Assembly (NCBI GenBank): GCA_020226215.1
Contig: CM035232.1
Coordinates: forward strand, 53,348,851-53,412,850
Source of the DNA: Sindora glabra
Taxonomy: Eukaryota; Streptophyta; Magnoliopsida; Fabales; Fabaceae
Reading direction: 5' to 3'
DNA: 64,000 bases
The stretch's first letter is position 1. The number at the start of each line of letters is the position of its first letter. This document shows, one piece after another, positions 1 to 12,913 of the stretch. Below the pieces are notes generated by a model that was given only the letters and a program-made list of their open reading frames with translations, was not told the origin of the DNA and searched no databases. Position numbers and translations under genes: made by a program.

Positions 1-1992
1 ATGAAAAATATAATTTTTATGATATAAAATGCTGAAACAATATGAGTCAAGTATTTTTAAAGTATTATATCTCAATAATTTAAGGAATTGAACTTGATGC
101 AAAAAATCTCCATTTTACCATCTTATTTTGGATTTTCAGTATAGCATTTAGAAAACAAAGATTTTATACTCAAGAGTATTGGATTAATGCATTTAAAGTA
201 CATTTGTATTGTCAAAATCTAGTATTTTGACTATTTTATACTTTGGTCTAGGCAAACCGTTATATAAGAGAATTTTTGATATTTTGATGATAAGTTTAAA
301 AGAAAATAAAGGAAGTGAGGATCTAGAATAATTTGGTGGCATACTTTGATTATCAGTTAATATTGGGAAATAAAAGCAACAAGTGATACGGTATACTATC
401 ATATCATGATTAGGTTATGAATTTGCAATATATGAAAATAAAATAATTAGCATTCACATAATTATAATTTATCTTCATAAATGGTAATATTAGGATGAAA
501 TGAAAGATTAAAGTGAATGAAGCAAATACATGGAGATCTTCAAAACCAATGAATACCACTAGGTGAGTGTATATACCACGACATATCAATATTTTAATAA
601 GAGATAATTTAAATGTTGTAAGTAGTATTCATTTTCTTAGTGGTATAGATTTCCTATTCATGCATATATATTCATGTAGAAAATTCAGTATTGTGGAATA
701 AGAGTAATTAACTATTGAGTGAGTGTTAATTGATCAAAGTGTATAGTGGAAGTATGGTAGTGATGGTTCTCTCTAATGATCAATTGTGATCGAATTTCTA
801 TGATAACTATTTGTTATGGCTATGTAGGTAAATATAATGGTATTATTATATATTTTGTTACATGCTTGATATTGCTCCATGATGAATTAGTCATCTTGCA
901 TTGATAGTCTTACAAATAGTTGTGATATAAAAGTTGAGCTCTCTTATGCATATATGATAATATTAGAAATGGTGAATGATGATGGAGTTGTATTGTGAAA
1001 GTCAGACAGAAAATTCCCAGCAAACAATTATGAAGGATATAAGATTGATCTAAAAGGTGGATGGAAAATTCTTAACAAACCATATAAGAAAAATATAAAA
1101 ATGATTAGGAAATTAAAAAGATGAAAACATGCATAGTTATTATAAATGTTTACATGATATGATATAATCTTAGAACTTTACTTGTAGTTAGATATCATTG
1201 TTTGATATGATTGTAAAGACTTGATGTGACTATAATGATTTATTTATATTTAAGCCTTGATGGCTATTTGTAAATATGATGTCTAGTCAGAATGGATAGT
1301 ATACAATATAATAACGATATTGAGTACTAATGGATTGTTGAGACTCTTATGATTTGTGATATGATAAATAAAGTTTAAGTTATATGCATGTGAACTCCCA
1401 TTTTAGGGCATGGCTTCATATATTTTAGAAAATTCAAGAAATAAGTTTGTTATATTTTCTAAATTAATGTTTAATTAACTTGTAATTATTATATATAAAA
1501 TTGATCACCTACAAGATAAAATAGATATATACTTGTTGAGTTCATGTAACTTACTCCATCTTATTTCCAATGTTTTCAAGTTAAAATTCATGCTTTGTAG
1601 TATCTATGGAGGTACAAAGTCTACCTATATTAAAGGATTTGATAGTTGGAATTAGAATTGACATTGAGAATAGAAATGTTGTTAATTTAACATTAAATGT
1701 GTTAATTAGTTCCTTTGTGAATAAATTTTAAGTTTGTATAGTCTTGTATATATGTTAATACTATTGTATTTAGAAATAACACAAGTGTTGTATTTTAAGG
1801 CTTGTGGCCTTTAGGAAGTATCCAAAAATAGGGAAGAATTTATTTATTTTTCAACAAAATTTTAAAGTAAATTTCAAGTTCCTCTGGAAATTTGAAAACT
1901 TTCGTTAAATAGTTAGATTAAAAAGTGTTAAGACTTGTAGAAACCAAATATCAAGATCCATGCCGTTCATGATTAGGTTGGATCGTGATAGT
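1..1992 (+). mobile_element. Probable gypsy LTR, right-hand part
   Basis: No coding sequence is visible. The stretch ends near 1992 in GGTTGGATCGTGATA, very like the terminus of the Gyp2 LTR (GATGGGTCGTGATA, to 6464). Immediately to the right the sequence becomes the Gyp1 3' LTR, so this looks like a plus-strand LTR inserted into, or abutting, Gyp1. Its left end lies outside the window. The gypsy assignment is inferred from the end sequence and from the lack of genes, not from a full alignment. Confidence 0.35.
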
Positions 1993-2671
1993 TCATCAAC
2001 TCTAATCATCCAAAATTTTAAAGATTATCATCAAGTTTTTTGGTTTTTCCCCTTTCAACTTAAGATTAAGCCTTTATAAATATTCCAAAGAAGGAAAATG
2101 AAAGGAAACTTAAGATTAACAATGATTTGAAATTCATTACCTTGATCACATGAAGACTTTAACGAGAATTAGTCCTTTTTTCCTTCATTTGATAAAGAAG
2201 TAATGAAAAAGGATAAGATCAGAAGAAGGAAGAATAAGGTTTTAGGTTAATCAAATAGAGGAGATAAAGTTAGAGGTGGATTTTAAAATAAGCGTAGGTG
2301 CATTTTTGTCCTTTGTCCAAAATCTCTTCTACACTCACCCAATTACTTCTAACCACCTACATCTCTTTACTTTCTCATCCCATACATATTTTCCTAGATG
2401 GATCTTAAAATTTTTCCCTTTTTCACATATTTAATTACTTAAATCTTCATTTACCCATAATTTCCATTTTAGAACTAGTTTGGTTAAATAGATCCTCTTT
2501 CCTTCACTATTCTAGTCACCTTACTTTAATTTAACTAATTCTTTCCTGTATAAAATCCTAAGATATAGAGAATGAAATAAGAAAACCACCTCTATTACCA
2601 TAGCTACTTAATTTATTTCATTTCTCTTCCTTTTTATGAAATAAAATTATAAAATTCTAAGGGGCATAACA
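1993..2671 (-). mobile_element. Gyp1 3' LTR (partial)
   Basis: Matches the Gyp1 5' LTR (about 11600-12242) in the same orientation over about 650 bp, including the shared stretch about AATGATTT-AAATTCATTACCTTGAT. Read on the minus strand it begins TGTTATGCCCC directly after a purine-rich tract. The rest of this LTR, expected to be about 2.4 kb in all, is cut off at about 1992 by the neighbouring LTR. The two Gyp1 LTRs differ at many positions and by small indels, so the insertion is old. Confidence 0.6.
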
Positions 2672-2689
2672 ATGCTCCCCCTTCAAAAG
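2672..2689 (-). other. Gyp1 polypurine tract
   Basis: On the minus strand this reads CTTTTGAAGGGGGAGCA just before the LTR start TGTTATG. It is the usual plus-strand priming tract of Ty3/gypsy elements; near-identical tracts precede the Gyp3 and Gyp4 3' LTRs. Confidence 0.6.
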
Positions 2690-3327
2690 AATCTATCCTT
2701 AAATTCCTAAGAATTGTTATACCATTCCATAAAATAGGACTTTATAAATTTCTAGTTTTAAAAGGATAACCAATCTCTCCTTTAACTTGACTTTCATCTT
2801 GACATGGTACCTTCAAATTTGATTTTGTATAAGATATTCCTAATTATATGTGTCTTAACTATTATATTCACCTAACTTGGTTATCTCTAGCAAAGTTTCT
2901 TAATTAGCTAAGGACGATAATATGAAATTTATATGTAACATTATATAAGTCATACAAGATTCAACTACCTATATTCCCTAGATTGAGCAAGCATCACACA
3001 TTAATGATATTCACTTTTGTTTTTGTCTTCTAATCATTTACCCATATGGGTTTATCATCACTTGCTTAAAGAAATAATAAAAACACAATAATGCTAGCAT
3101 CCATGCCTAAAACATCTAGAGTTACATCACTTAATTCTTGAATTCTAATAGCCAATACTAAATGGTTAGCCATTTCATTAGAAACATTAGATTCTTTATA
3201 GAGACAATTAGCAAACTTTTAACATGTTATATCTAACATATTTTCAATAGGTTTCCATGGAACTCGAGGACTCTTTGTTACTAATATTTATTTTAGCAAA
3301 CACATATCTTATTTAAAATTTATCTAT
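2690..3327 (-). mobile_element. Gyp1 internal remnant, 3' side
   Basis: Lies between the Gyp1 polypurine tract and the presumed start of Gyp2. Minus-strand translation gives only short open pieces with stops and no domain I can name. I infer it is the 3' end of the Gyp1 internal region. Confidence 0.35.
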
Positions 3328-4116
3328 TGTCTATAATATCCTAAAATAAGATAAGAGATATCAAGCAAGAAATTTCTCTAGAAGACCTTGATTCAAAAAA
3401 CTCAATAGGAAAATTAAGCAAAATTTAAAAGAATTGAAAAGGTAATTCAAGAGTGAGCTTAACTAGTATAATTTTCAAAATTTTAAGAGTCACAAAAATA
3501 GATAAAAAATAAATTAAAAACTCAAGAATGGGATTAGGAAAATTCAATTAGAACTTTATTGAAATTTCAAAATCCGGTAAATCGAAAAAGTGAAAAAATG
3601 AGTTGAAAATATAGTAAATTAATTTTTAAAATTTATAAAGAAGCTAAAATTAATTTTTGGAACCTAAAAATGATTGTGGAAGATTAGAAACAAAGGCCTA
3701 AAAACATTCAAAAGTTTAGGGACAAAAACACAAGAAAATAAAAAAATTTAAGGCTAAATTGTAATAAACCTTTCTTATCTCTTTAAGTGGTTTAATTTTT
3801 ATTTGCATTGGGTTAGTTTGGCTTAATTTTTAAAGGCCCAAATATAATTTTTGAGGCCTAAAAATATGGTCCTAAGCTTCCAAAGGAAGCTAAGGACTTA
3901 AGTGAGAAAAAGGATAATTTTTGGGGTCATTTTGTAATAAATCCTATTTACCCAATTTATGTCAATTAATTTTATTAGTTATAAGGGTAATTATTTTCTA
4001 AATTTCCAACCTTTTTGAATGTGAAATCCAGCCCTCCAACTACCAAGATTTTTCTCACAATTCAAATAAAATTAGTAAAAAAATTGTAAAAATTTGTGGA
4101 GCTTTCTTAGATTTTG

Positions 4117-4126
4117 TATATAAATA
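4117..4126 (+). promoter_or_regulatory. Possible LTR TATA box
   Basis: TATATAAATA lies about 0.8 kb into the presumed Gyp2 LTR. It is followed by a moderately purine-rich segment (AAAGAGAGAGGGAAA at about 4177) such as often starts a transcribed R region. This is sequence appearance only. Confidence 0.25.
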
Positions 4127-5872
4127 AATGAGCTAACCATTTAGAGCAGGAAAATACTGCTCATTGGATAGCCAAAACATGCAAAGAGAGAGGGAAATTA
4201 GTGGGAAGTCCAAGCCTTCAATTCTTCTTCAATGAGTAGCTTCACATGGGTAACATAAAATTTCTTCCAATTTCTTCAAAACTTCTTAAAGTTTTTCGTT
4301 CCTAAACTTCTAAAATTTGATTCATCTTCATGAAAACTTCTTCTTGTAGTTATAAAAAGCTACTTTAAATTAAGAGTGGAAAAAAATTAAGTTGAGTGAT
4401 AACTCTTTGCTACTCTTAGGTATACTTAAGATGATATTGTTGATAGTTTATGTTCCTATTTTGTTATTTATGGTATAATGATATATGATTTTGTTTTATA
4501 ATTATCAAGATGACATTATGATCATATATTATTGGTAAGTTGATGTTGTGAATGATGGAAAAAGGATTCATCCAAAAATTATTTAGGAAAAATGGAAATA
4601 GGAATTTGTAGAAATGAAGTGAACTTCTCTCATGTGGTGCTAAAATAAAGGTTTAGGATACCTAGTGTAACTGAAGTTCAAGAAGCTTTGAAAGTTAAAT
4701 TTTTAACATTTTATGGTCATACTTAGTGTTAGAATTATTGTAAATGAATTTAAGAAATTTTAGAAATTTTTAGATGGATAATAAGGCAATTTAATAATGA
4801 AATACTTAATTTTGTCTATTTAGGAACCCCATGCTGGTTGGTCACAAATTCTTATTTATTTGAGGCATCAAATGATCAAGAAAAATTATAAAAAAAATTG
4901 TTTCTTTACTTCTCCATATTTTATAAGACTTACGGCCAAACTTGGTGCCAATCAGAGCTCATTTGGTTATCTAACAAAATTTTTTATTTAAAGTGTTCCA
5001 ATGCAATTTTGGTTGTGAACCCTAATAGTGTAGTCTTGGCTTCAATTTATTTGACCTATCAAATGAATGATAAAAATGATGAAAATCCTAGGGCATATCA
5101 CTTAGGATGTTAACAAGCTTTTATCAAAATTTGATGACAATTTGAATTGATTTGGTTACCCAAGAGGTAGTTTTATTTTGACTACTCTAATGCAATCTAA
5201 AAATTGTTTATCTAAGTTCTTAATTTTTATATACTAGTAAAATTACAAAATTATTTGTACAACACTTAAGTTATCTCTCCTTTAATATGTTAGGAATTAT
5301 GTAACAAATTTTGGCAATAATTGAATATCATTTTATTGATGAAAAGGGGCTTATTTACATGTACATATATATTACCCTATTCTTGAAATTCCCTTTTGGG
5401 TTCTGAGTGTACAATATCTGTGGAGGTATTTTGTATGATTTAATTGTTGTATCTTGTGCAATAATATATGAGAAGTATTAAAACAAATTATGGTGAGATT
5501 TAGAATGGATCTAAGAATATAAAAGAGGCCCTAAGCCATGACACATTACTTATTACTTGAAATTTTTTAAGAATTCTTAGAAAGGAATTTGAATACATAT
5601 ATGACACATTGATGTAATACATAAAACACTTATAGCATGGTAGGTATTTGATTATACATTTGCAAATAGATAAAATGGTTGATATGCTAACATCTTATTA
5701 TTGCTTATTATGAATTGAGAGGGGGAGATATAAGATCGAAGAGAGGAGTAATTAGTAATGGAGGGAAAAGGTCGGTGGCTTAAAGCCTAAGGTGGTGAAG
5801 GATAAGGTGAGATCGAAGATATAAGGTGGTATTGATGTACCTATCATTACCATTTTCTATAATGAAATGTAC

Positions 5873-5878
<6 letters not shown>

Positions 5879-5927
<49 letters not shown>

Positions 5928-5943
5928 ATATGTATATATATAT
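5879..5943. repeat. (TA)n microsatellite
   Basis: About 40 bp of pure TA repeat followed by interrupted TATG/TATA units, inside the presumed Gyp2 LTR. Confidence 0.9.
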
Positions 5944-6172
5944 AAGAACATTCCTCATAAGATACTAATTAGAAGCTATACACATAGGTAAAGTTAATCC
6001 TTTATGGTGTAAAACTTTTTGAATAAGGTAATGAGTAACCATTCACTGAGTATATTTCATACTCATTCTTTATTGTATACATTTAAGGATAGGTACCAAT
6101 CATAAAGCCAAAGCAGTAAATTGATACTTGTGTAGTGATCTTCCAATTTCTTCATGATATCCATGGGATATT

Positions 6173-6256
6173 TTATATGTCTGTATAATCTGAAATGTTT
6201 TGTGAGTTATATGTCTATATAATCTGAAATGTTTTGTGAGTTATATGTCTGTATAA
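6173..6256. repeat. 34-bp tandem repeat
   Basis: Two complete 34-bp units (6173-6206, 6207-6240), differing at one base (CTG versus CTA), and a 16-bp start of a third. Each begins TTATATGTCT and ends GTTTTGTGAG. It lies near the 3' end of the Gyp2 LTR. Confidence 0.9.
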
Positions 6257-6467
6257 ATAATTATTTTGGGATGTATATATATATGACTTTTAAAATTATA
6301 ATGTATGCAGTTTAGTTTACAAGTTTAGATGTCTGTTTCTTCTACAATAATAATTTAATAAGGGTATCAGAGTATTAGAGGCTTGTAAGGATGTCTAGCT
6401 AGCATGTTAGCATTAATTAGGTATCTTTATCCTAGTTACAATAACCATAAGATGGGTCGTGATAAAG

Positions 6468-6486
6468 TTGGTATCAGAGCATGGTC
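6468..6486 (+). other. Gyp2 primer-binding site (initiator Met tRNA)
   Basis: TTGGTATCAGAGCATGGTC is complementary to the 3' end of plant initiator methionine tRNA, the standard primer of many Ty3/gypsy and Ty1/copia elements. It lies three bases after the LTR end and sets the plus orientation of Gyp2. Confidence 0.85.
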
Positions 6487-6665
6487 CTAGATATTAGTAA
6501 CCTTTTTGTGATAGAGTTAGTAAGGGCCAGTTAAACCTTGAAGACTTTGGAAGGTTCATGTAGAAGCATGTATCAATCATTGTGAATCCATGAAAATTAA
6601 AGGTATTTCTTTATCTTTTATTCAAAATTAGTATTACTTATCAACTAAAGTTATTTTAGATAAAT

Positions 6666-8001
6666 ATGGTTAGAAAAAGACAAACTTAGCCTAGAATGCC
6701 CCGTAGACCTACTAGAGCACATCCAAAGATGTTGGAAAATGAGACATTTGTAAATATACCCTCAAAAAACCCTAAAGGGTTGGGGAAGAACTTGAAGCTC
6801 TGGCATGGGCAGTAGGATTATAACAAACAGTAGAAAGATTCATGAATCAAAACTCGAATTCTTTTACTTCACCCTCAATATCACTATCTAGATAGCAAGT
6901 CCCTTTATTGCTTCCAAGGGAAAGATTGCAAATAGTACATGAATTTCAGAAATTGAATCCTTTAAAATATGATGGCACAAATCCTATAATAGATCTTTGC
7001 CAATTTATAGATTAGATTGAAAGGGCATGTAGACTAGTTAGATATGATGAAAATATGATGATAGAATTAGTAGATTATTAGTTAGAGGATGTTGCACATT
7101 TTTTATACGTTCATAATATCGAACCTACCATTATGGCTCATAAATCGATCATATGGTAGCAATTTCAAATAGAATTTATAGATAAATTTTTACCCTCGAG
7201 TGTTTGTGAAGCCAAGGCATGTGAGTTTAAAAGATTCACTTAGGGATCGATCATAGTAACACAGTATGATACCTAATTTACATGATTATCCTAATATGTT
7301 AAACATTTGCTAACTATTGAAAAAGCTAGGATGAATCAATTTGTGCATGGTCTTAGAGACTATTTCTATGATCGAGTGGATGTTACTGACACTACCACTT
7401 ATAAACAAGTCTTAGGTCAAGTAATTAAAGTTGAGACATGTGTTAAAGAGAGATAGAACCAAGAAGTTAGCTAGGAAGGCAAGAGTAAGTCAAAGTCTTA
7501 GGTAGGAAGCAGTAAAGACACGAGAAAAGGCTAGCCATTTAAGGTGTATCAGTTAGGATTGAGTAGGTCGGCAAAAATAGAATAAACCAAAGAAGATTTT
7601 TAAGGAGAGGTTCTAATAATAGATCTAGAAGTGGATTTAATGTCTCTAATCAAGCTCATTCTTTCCTTCCACCATCCAACAGACCTTATTGATGCCCACG
7701 ATGCAACTTTAATCACTTTGGTCTATATGGCTTTTGCTTTAGTTATGGATAACAAGGACATCGAGCATTTAAATGCCTCACTACACAACAAGGAAGTAAT
7801 GTTATAGCCCCTAGTGTGTGCCCTCCTCAAAATACAACTTCTGCAAAACAATCAGCACTACCCGAAAGGAAGAACACGGGAAAGGAACCAGTAGGAACAC
7901 AGGCTCAGGTATATGTTATGAATCTTTTACCTCTAAATGTCCTATTCAATCATTATGGCATTTGCATTGATAATTATATTAGAACAAAAAAGCCCATATG
8001 A
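6666..8001 (+). pseudogene. Gyp2 gag (broken)
   Basis: Gag of a Ty3/gypsy element, the capsid-type protein that would package the element RNA. Reading begins MVRKRQT at 6666. The conserved core follows: LQIVHEFQKLNPLKYDG (about 6925-6980), then FLPSSVCEAKACEFKRFT and the MNQFVHGLRD motif (about 7330-7360). A nucleocapsid region at about 7684-7775 has two CCHC-like knuckles, CPRCN and CFSYGQQGHRAFKC; in the second the expected second Cys is Tyr. A clean stretch then runs 7816-8001. At least a dozen in-frame stops and frame changes inactivate it. Several stops sit where related Gag proteins have Gln or Arg, as expected from C-to-T decay. Protease, reverse transcriptase and integrase are absent; the similarity ends near 8000. 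Confidence 0.75.
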
Positions 8002-9807
8002 TTGATTCAAAAATTTGATGTTCAAAGTAATAAAAATTTTCAATTGTAAGACATTTAAATTCATAAACCACAAAAAATTTCTTTCCTAAAGCAATTGTAA
8101 TATATATATACTTACATCTAATAACTATTTTGGCCTTATAATGTATCTTGTCACATTACTATTGCAACATCATGGTGAATTAGTCATCCATTTTCTCATA
8201 AACCTCTAACTTTTCTTTGGTAATGTTAGGAGAATGGGATAAAGAACCCTAAGCACATTTTATCATGATGAATTGGCCATTTAGTTTAAGAATATCATAA
8301 GAAAGAAAATTCTTCAAATAAAAGCTTTCAAACCTTAAATTTTTTAAAATTTTAGGGAAAATGATGTTTTAGTTTGTAAAAGTTAATTATTTAGTGTTAA
8401 GAAGGGATGATAGGTAGCTTTTGATGTTTATGGGTGAAAAGTGTAGATTGATTGAGTTAAAAGGGGAGAAATTAATAGCTAAATCCTAAGAAAATCATAA
8501 AATGGGATGCAAAAATCAAAGCTCAATATTTAGACTAAACCTACAATGGTCAATCATTTGTACCCAATGGTTAACCATTAGCTTAGGATCTTAAAGCCTC
8601 TCATCCAATACCAAATGATCAATTATTGGTTCCTTGTTAGGCCTAAAACATAGTAAAGTCCCTAGGAAGCTTAATGATTTCTCACTTACACAATTTTTTC
8701 CTAATGGTATAGGATTTAAGAAAATTCGAAAAAGGCCTATTTCTATAGTTTGAACAAAAGAACAAGGCTAAAAAATTGTACAAAGATAAGTATAATTTAT
8801 ATTAGAACTTGAACTAGAATACTCATTTTTCATCATCTATACTACTGATAAATTTCAAAGAAGTATGGTATCCTATTTCTCACATGCATTTGCATATTCA
8901 AACTTTATTTTACTCCTTATAAGAGTATCTATCAAAAGGTTATCTTATGGTGTCCTATTAAGACTTATCCATCTAACTTATACTCATACCAATTCCTACT
9001 TTCTTTTCACACACTTATTGACAATAATCCTTACAATTATTACCATGGACCATATACACTAAATCAATCATACTACTATTTCACTTTCAAACTTATCCAT
9101 GATACTAGTAATAACCCTAAAGCACTAGTCACCATATACCTCACATTATGAAATTTAATAGTTGTCTAATCTCACTAATAAATTAAGATTCCATAACTTG
9201 ATATAGATACCTTATTACATATATTTATACATATATTACATGTCTTGCACATATTCTATCTTTTAACTTAGTTTTTTCTAATTGTATAGTTCCATTTCAA
9301 TAGATGATGTACTAATATTTTGATTTCTACACATTTTTCCTTAGTAACAACAAATTCATACTTTCATAGTAATAAACACTTATTCCTTTTAACTCATAAG
9401 TGAATTGTTCATTGAATCCATCACTAAGACTTACCATAATAAATTATGCAGCTTGATGAATGACATTTCTATTACCTTTTCCTTTATCATATTAATTACC
9501 TTGAGCTTACAAATCTATAAAGGATCCTTAATCACAAAGCTAATAAGCTCACACTTAACCTATAACATTTACCATTATCATATGCATTAAAATCTTTTCA
9601 AGTAATCAAACAGTAGTTAAAACAAAAATTAAGCAAGCTACTATAAACAAGAACTAACATTAAATTCTATAAGCATAATTGGGTCCATTGAAATGATGTT
9701 AATGAATATGATACTGAGTACACATATACCTTTGGTACAGTGTCGGTTAATGCTTATTTGGGTAGCATATAGATATAACCTAAGTGTCTTATCCTACTAG
9801 GAACTTA
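8002..9807 (-). mobile_element. Gyp1 internal remnant, 5' side
   Basis: Lies between the truncated end of Gyp2 and the Gyp1 minus-strand primer site, where Gyp1 leader and gag should be. I could not read a recognisable domain on the minus strand; plus-strand open frames at 8865 and 9405 are low-complexity and unconvincing. The assignment rests on position. Near 8549 and again at 11182 the phrase AATGGTCAATCATTTGTACCC recurs, so part may be LTR-derived. Confidence 0.35.
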
Positions 9808-9826
9808 AGCCATGTTCTAATATCAA
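9808..9826 (-). other. Gyp1 primer-binding site (decayed)
   Basis: On the minus strand this reads TTGATATTAGAACATGGC, a mutated form of TTGGTATCAGAGCATGGC, three bases after an LTR end ...GATGTGACA. It sets the minus orientation of Gyp1. Confidence 0.65.
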
Positions 9827-9829
9827 GTT

Positions 9830-12242
9830 TGTCACATCTTTACCCTAGCTATGACTTGCATGAAGCCTATAACTTAATTTCCATAAGTATGAACCATACC
9901 TACAGTATACTTGACTATTATGCATATAAATTTTAAGAAACTTGAAGTATAATACCTAATGATTTGCATTATACAATAAAAAGTAACATAACCTCCTTTC
10001 CCCATAAGTTTAAATGTAACTACTACTCATAACCCTGTTATAATCTATACAAATAATGGCCCATACACATCTATTGTACACGATCCAATGCCACCTAAGC
10101 CATCCTAGATAACCTTTTAGAAGCTCTATCCTCAAGTAGTGGTAAACAATCATGTTGAAATATGAAAAAAAAATGGAAAGGTAAGTTTAGGGCTTAATGA
10201 ATGAACATGCTAATTAGTGTTAAGAAGTATCACATAGATATAAATAAATATTGATTTAAGCCATTACTTAAACATATGTATTCATTACATTGCAAAGTAG
10301 CCATATTATATTCTTTTAATCACATCATGAAACACTTAAAACATATAATTAATAATTCTTCTAGTGTTTGTTATCCCCTACATATAAACCTATCCACACC
10401 ATATTGATATCAAATTAGGGAAATCAAAATAATTAGGAATGATAAGAGCGAGTAATCCTTTAATATTAATATATTTTTCTATATTCATTCATACTTATTA
10501 ATTTCCTTATTTAGGTGCATATAACTAACTATAACATATCTTTATCGAACATTGCACAAGGAGAGTAAAACCTTGTGACTCCTAATTAAGCTTATACTTT
10601 TCATAAATCCATCATTGTTCCTTTAAGGCTAACTTTATGCTCCTCATAAGCTATTACCAGATCTAGTGTTCATATATTATGTCATTCCTTTATTAATAGA
10701 TATAAACCTTGTAAGTCTTAAAGACCGCAAATATGCATAACATATCATTAATCAATAAGTCAATAATTCATTTCCAAGTATAATAACAACATTAGATAAT
10801 AGAACCACCATGCCTCTACTGCATAGCCTCAAATATTACCTCAACATCATCCATCCAGTTTATATATGTTTAAATATGCCCATTGGAATAATGTAACCTT
10901 GAATATGCAACATTATTGCCATACCTTTGTTGTATAGTTAGACTTATCTATTCAACAATATTCATAAATTTTATATTGAATTGATCTTATCTTAATATGT
11001 CTTAGTTAACTTTTTCAATATAATAAATCATAATCATAATCATTCTTAATCAATCATGGAAGTGAATACACCATTTGAATTATTCCCTTCTCCTATATAG
11101 TAACATGATATCATCTTATTATTTTTATAATCTAGAAGCATAAACTTAAATTATTATGTTTAGGCAACAAGGGAGCAATGGTCAATCATTTGTACCCTAA
11201 TAGTCTATTATTCTTTTCTAGATGAAATTTCTAGCAAATACCCAATGTAAAAATTAATCATTTAAGCTTAGTGGTCAAATATTCTATTAAGTTTCTATGG
11301 ATTTTCTCATCTTGAAATTGTTGTTCAAAATGACCTAAATACCTTTAATTCATTTCTTATTTAATCCTAACAAGATCATCAATACTTCTTAAGGAAACTT
11401 TATTTGATTTATTTCTATCATTTACACACACTTTATTCATTATTAAATCCTTCATCTCTTAAAAACCCATAAATTCCTCAAATTTCTATAAATAAGCTAA
11501 ATTGTTCATTTTTCTTGAAGTTTGAGCTAGGATATCTACTCACTTATTGTAAATGATGGTTTGAAAGGTTGAATATGTTGTTTTTCAACCTTAGTCACTT
11601 AAAAATTCAAAGATTCTCATTAAGGTTTTGAGTTTTCTATTTTCAATCAAAGATTAAGCCTCTATAATTTTTTTAGAAAAAAAAATGAAATAGAGACTCA
11701 AGATTAACAATGATTTAGAAGTCATTACCTTGATTGCTTGTAAAATTTAACAAGAATTACTTTTTACTCCCCTGATTTGATAAAAAAAGATAAGAGGAAG
11801 ATGGAATAGGGTTTTATGTTGTAATTGGTGGAATGGAGAAGACATGGATATAAGTGGATTTTAAAAGTGGTGTAGTGGCATTTTTATCCTTTTTTCCAAA
11901 ATTTCCTCTATACTCATTTATTTACTTCTAACCACTTACAACTCTTTACTTTTTTATTGCACATAATTTTTCCTATATGGATCTCAAAAAATTTTTTACC
12001 TATTTAATAATCTAAATTTTCATCTACCCAAAATTTTCATTTTAGAATTAGTTTGGTTAAGTAGATACTCTTTTCTTCACTGTTCTAATCACCTTACTCT
12101 AATTTAACTTATTATTTCCTTCATGAAATCCTTGAGTATAGGGACTACAATTAGAAAACCACTTTTATTACCATAATTACTTAATTTTTTTATTTTTTCC
12201 ATTTTATGGAGTAAAATTATTAAATTTTAAGGGGGTATAGCA
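9830..12242 (-). mobile_element. Gyp1 5' LTR
   Basis: On the minus strand it starts TGCTATACCCCC at 12242 and ends TGACA at 9830, about 2.4 kb, followed by the primer site. About 650 bp at its start match the 3' LTR piece ending at 2671. The five bases outside (CCTTT, 12243-12247) have no partner to test because the other LTR end is missing. Confidence 0.6.
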
Positions 12243-12913
12243 CCTTTATAGTGTGTAAGAATATGATACAACTGATCCTTATATGATAAACTCATAAATA
12301 TAGGTACAAATTACCTTTAATTTCAATAAACATGAATGTTTTGATCACAAACACTCAAACAATATAATCACAAACAATGCTTGTTATGTACACATGAACT
12401 AGATGAAAAATCACAAATGTTTTTCAAAAAGGCAGTGTCTTTATAGTATGCACATGAGTGATTGAATACTCTGATCAAATCAAATGAAGTTATTTTCTCT
12501 TCAATGTAGTGCCTGTTGTAGGTATTTTTAATTTTAATATCACTCTTAAAGGACTTTCATTATTAATCTTCAAGTTTTACCTATTTTAAGCAAGAAAAGT
12601 AGGATTATATATAAGAGAGCTCTAAATCCTTCACCTCTAATGTAGGAATTTCATATTAAGGTTCATGATCATTTATTAAGGCTCTTGATGCCTTATTAAG
12701 ACTTATAATGTTTCTTATCAAAGTCCTCAACTTATATTCATGGCCATAAACTTTATTAAATATATTGAAACCATTTATAATGTGAATAGAAAATCATATC
12801 CCTTGAAATTTCATCATGGATTCCATTAAAACCTTTTAAATCAATTAATGGCTATAAATTTCAATAAGGACATCAAAATAATTCATAATGTGAATAGAAA
12901 ACTATATCCTTTA
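12243..12913. repeat. Unassigned repetitive DNA with a period of about 107 bp
   Basis: No coding signal. Two imperfect direct copies of a phrase around AATGTGAATAGAAAA occur about 107 bp apart (about 12777 and 12884), each preceded by TGGCCATAAA/TGGCTATAAA-like text. The repeat resumes after the inserted solo LTR at 15782. Possibly an old copia LTR, but I could not confirm this. Confidence 0.45.

Larger units (their letters stand above)
3328..6464 (+). mobile_element. Gyp2 5' LTR
   Basis: Its right end (GGGTCGTGATA, 6464) is fixed by the primer site three bases further on. The left end is a guess: TGTCTATAATATCCT at 3328 resembles gypsy LTR starts in this window (TGTAATGTCCT at 12914). It contains a plausible TATA box with a likely transcribed leader after it, a (TA)n tract and a 34-bp tandem repeat. 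No matching 3' LTR was found, so Gyp2 appears truncated on the right. Confidence 0.45.

Noticed and set aside
9405..9590. Small hydrophobic plus-strand frame
   Set aside because: Antisense to Gyp1, low complexity, no start context or domain.
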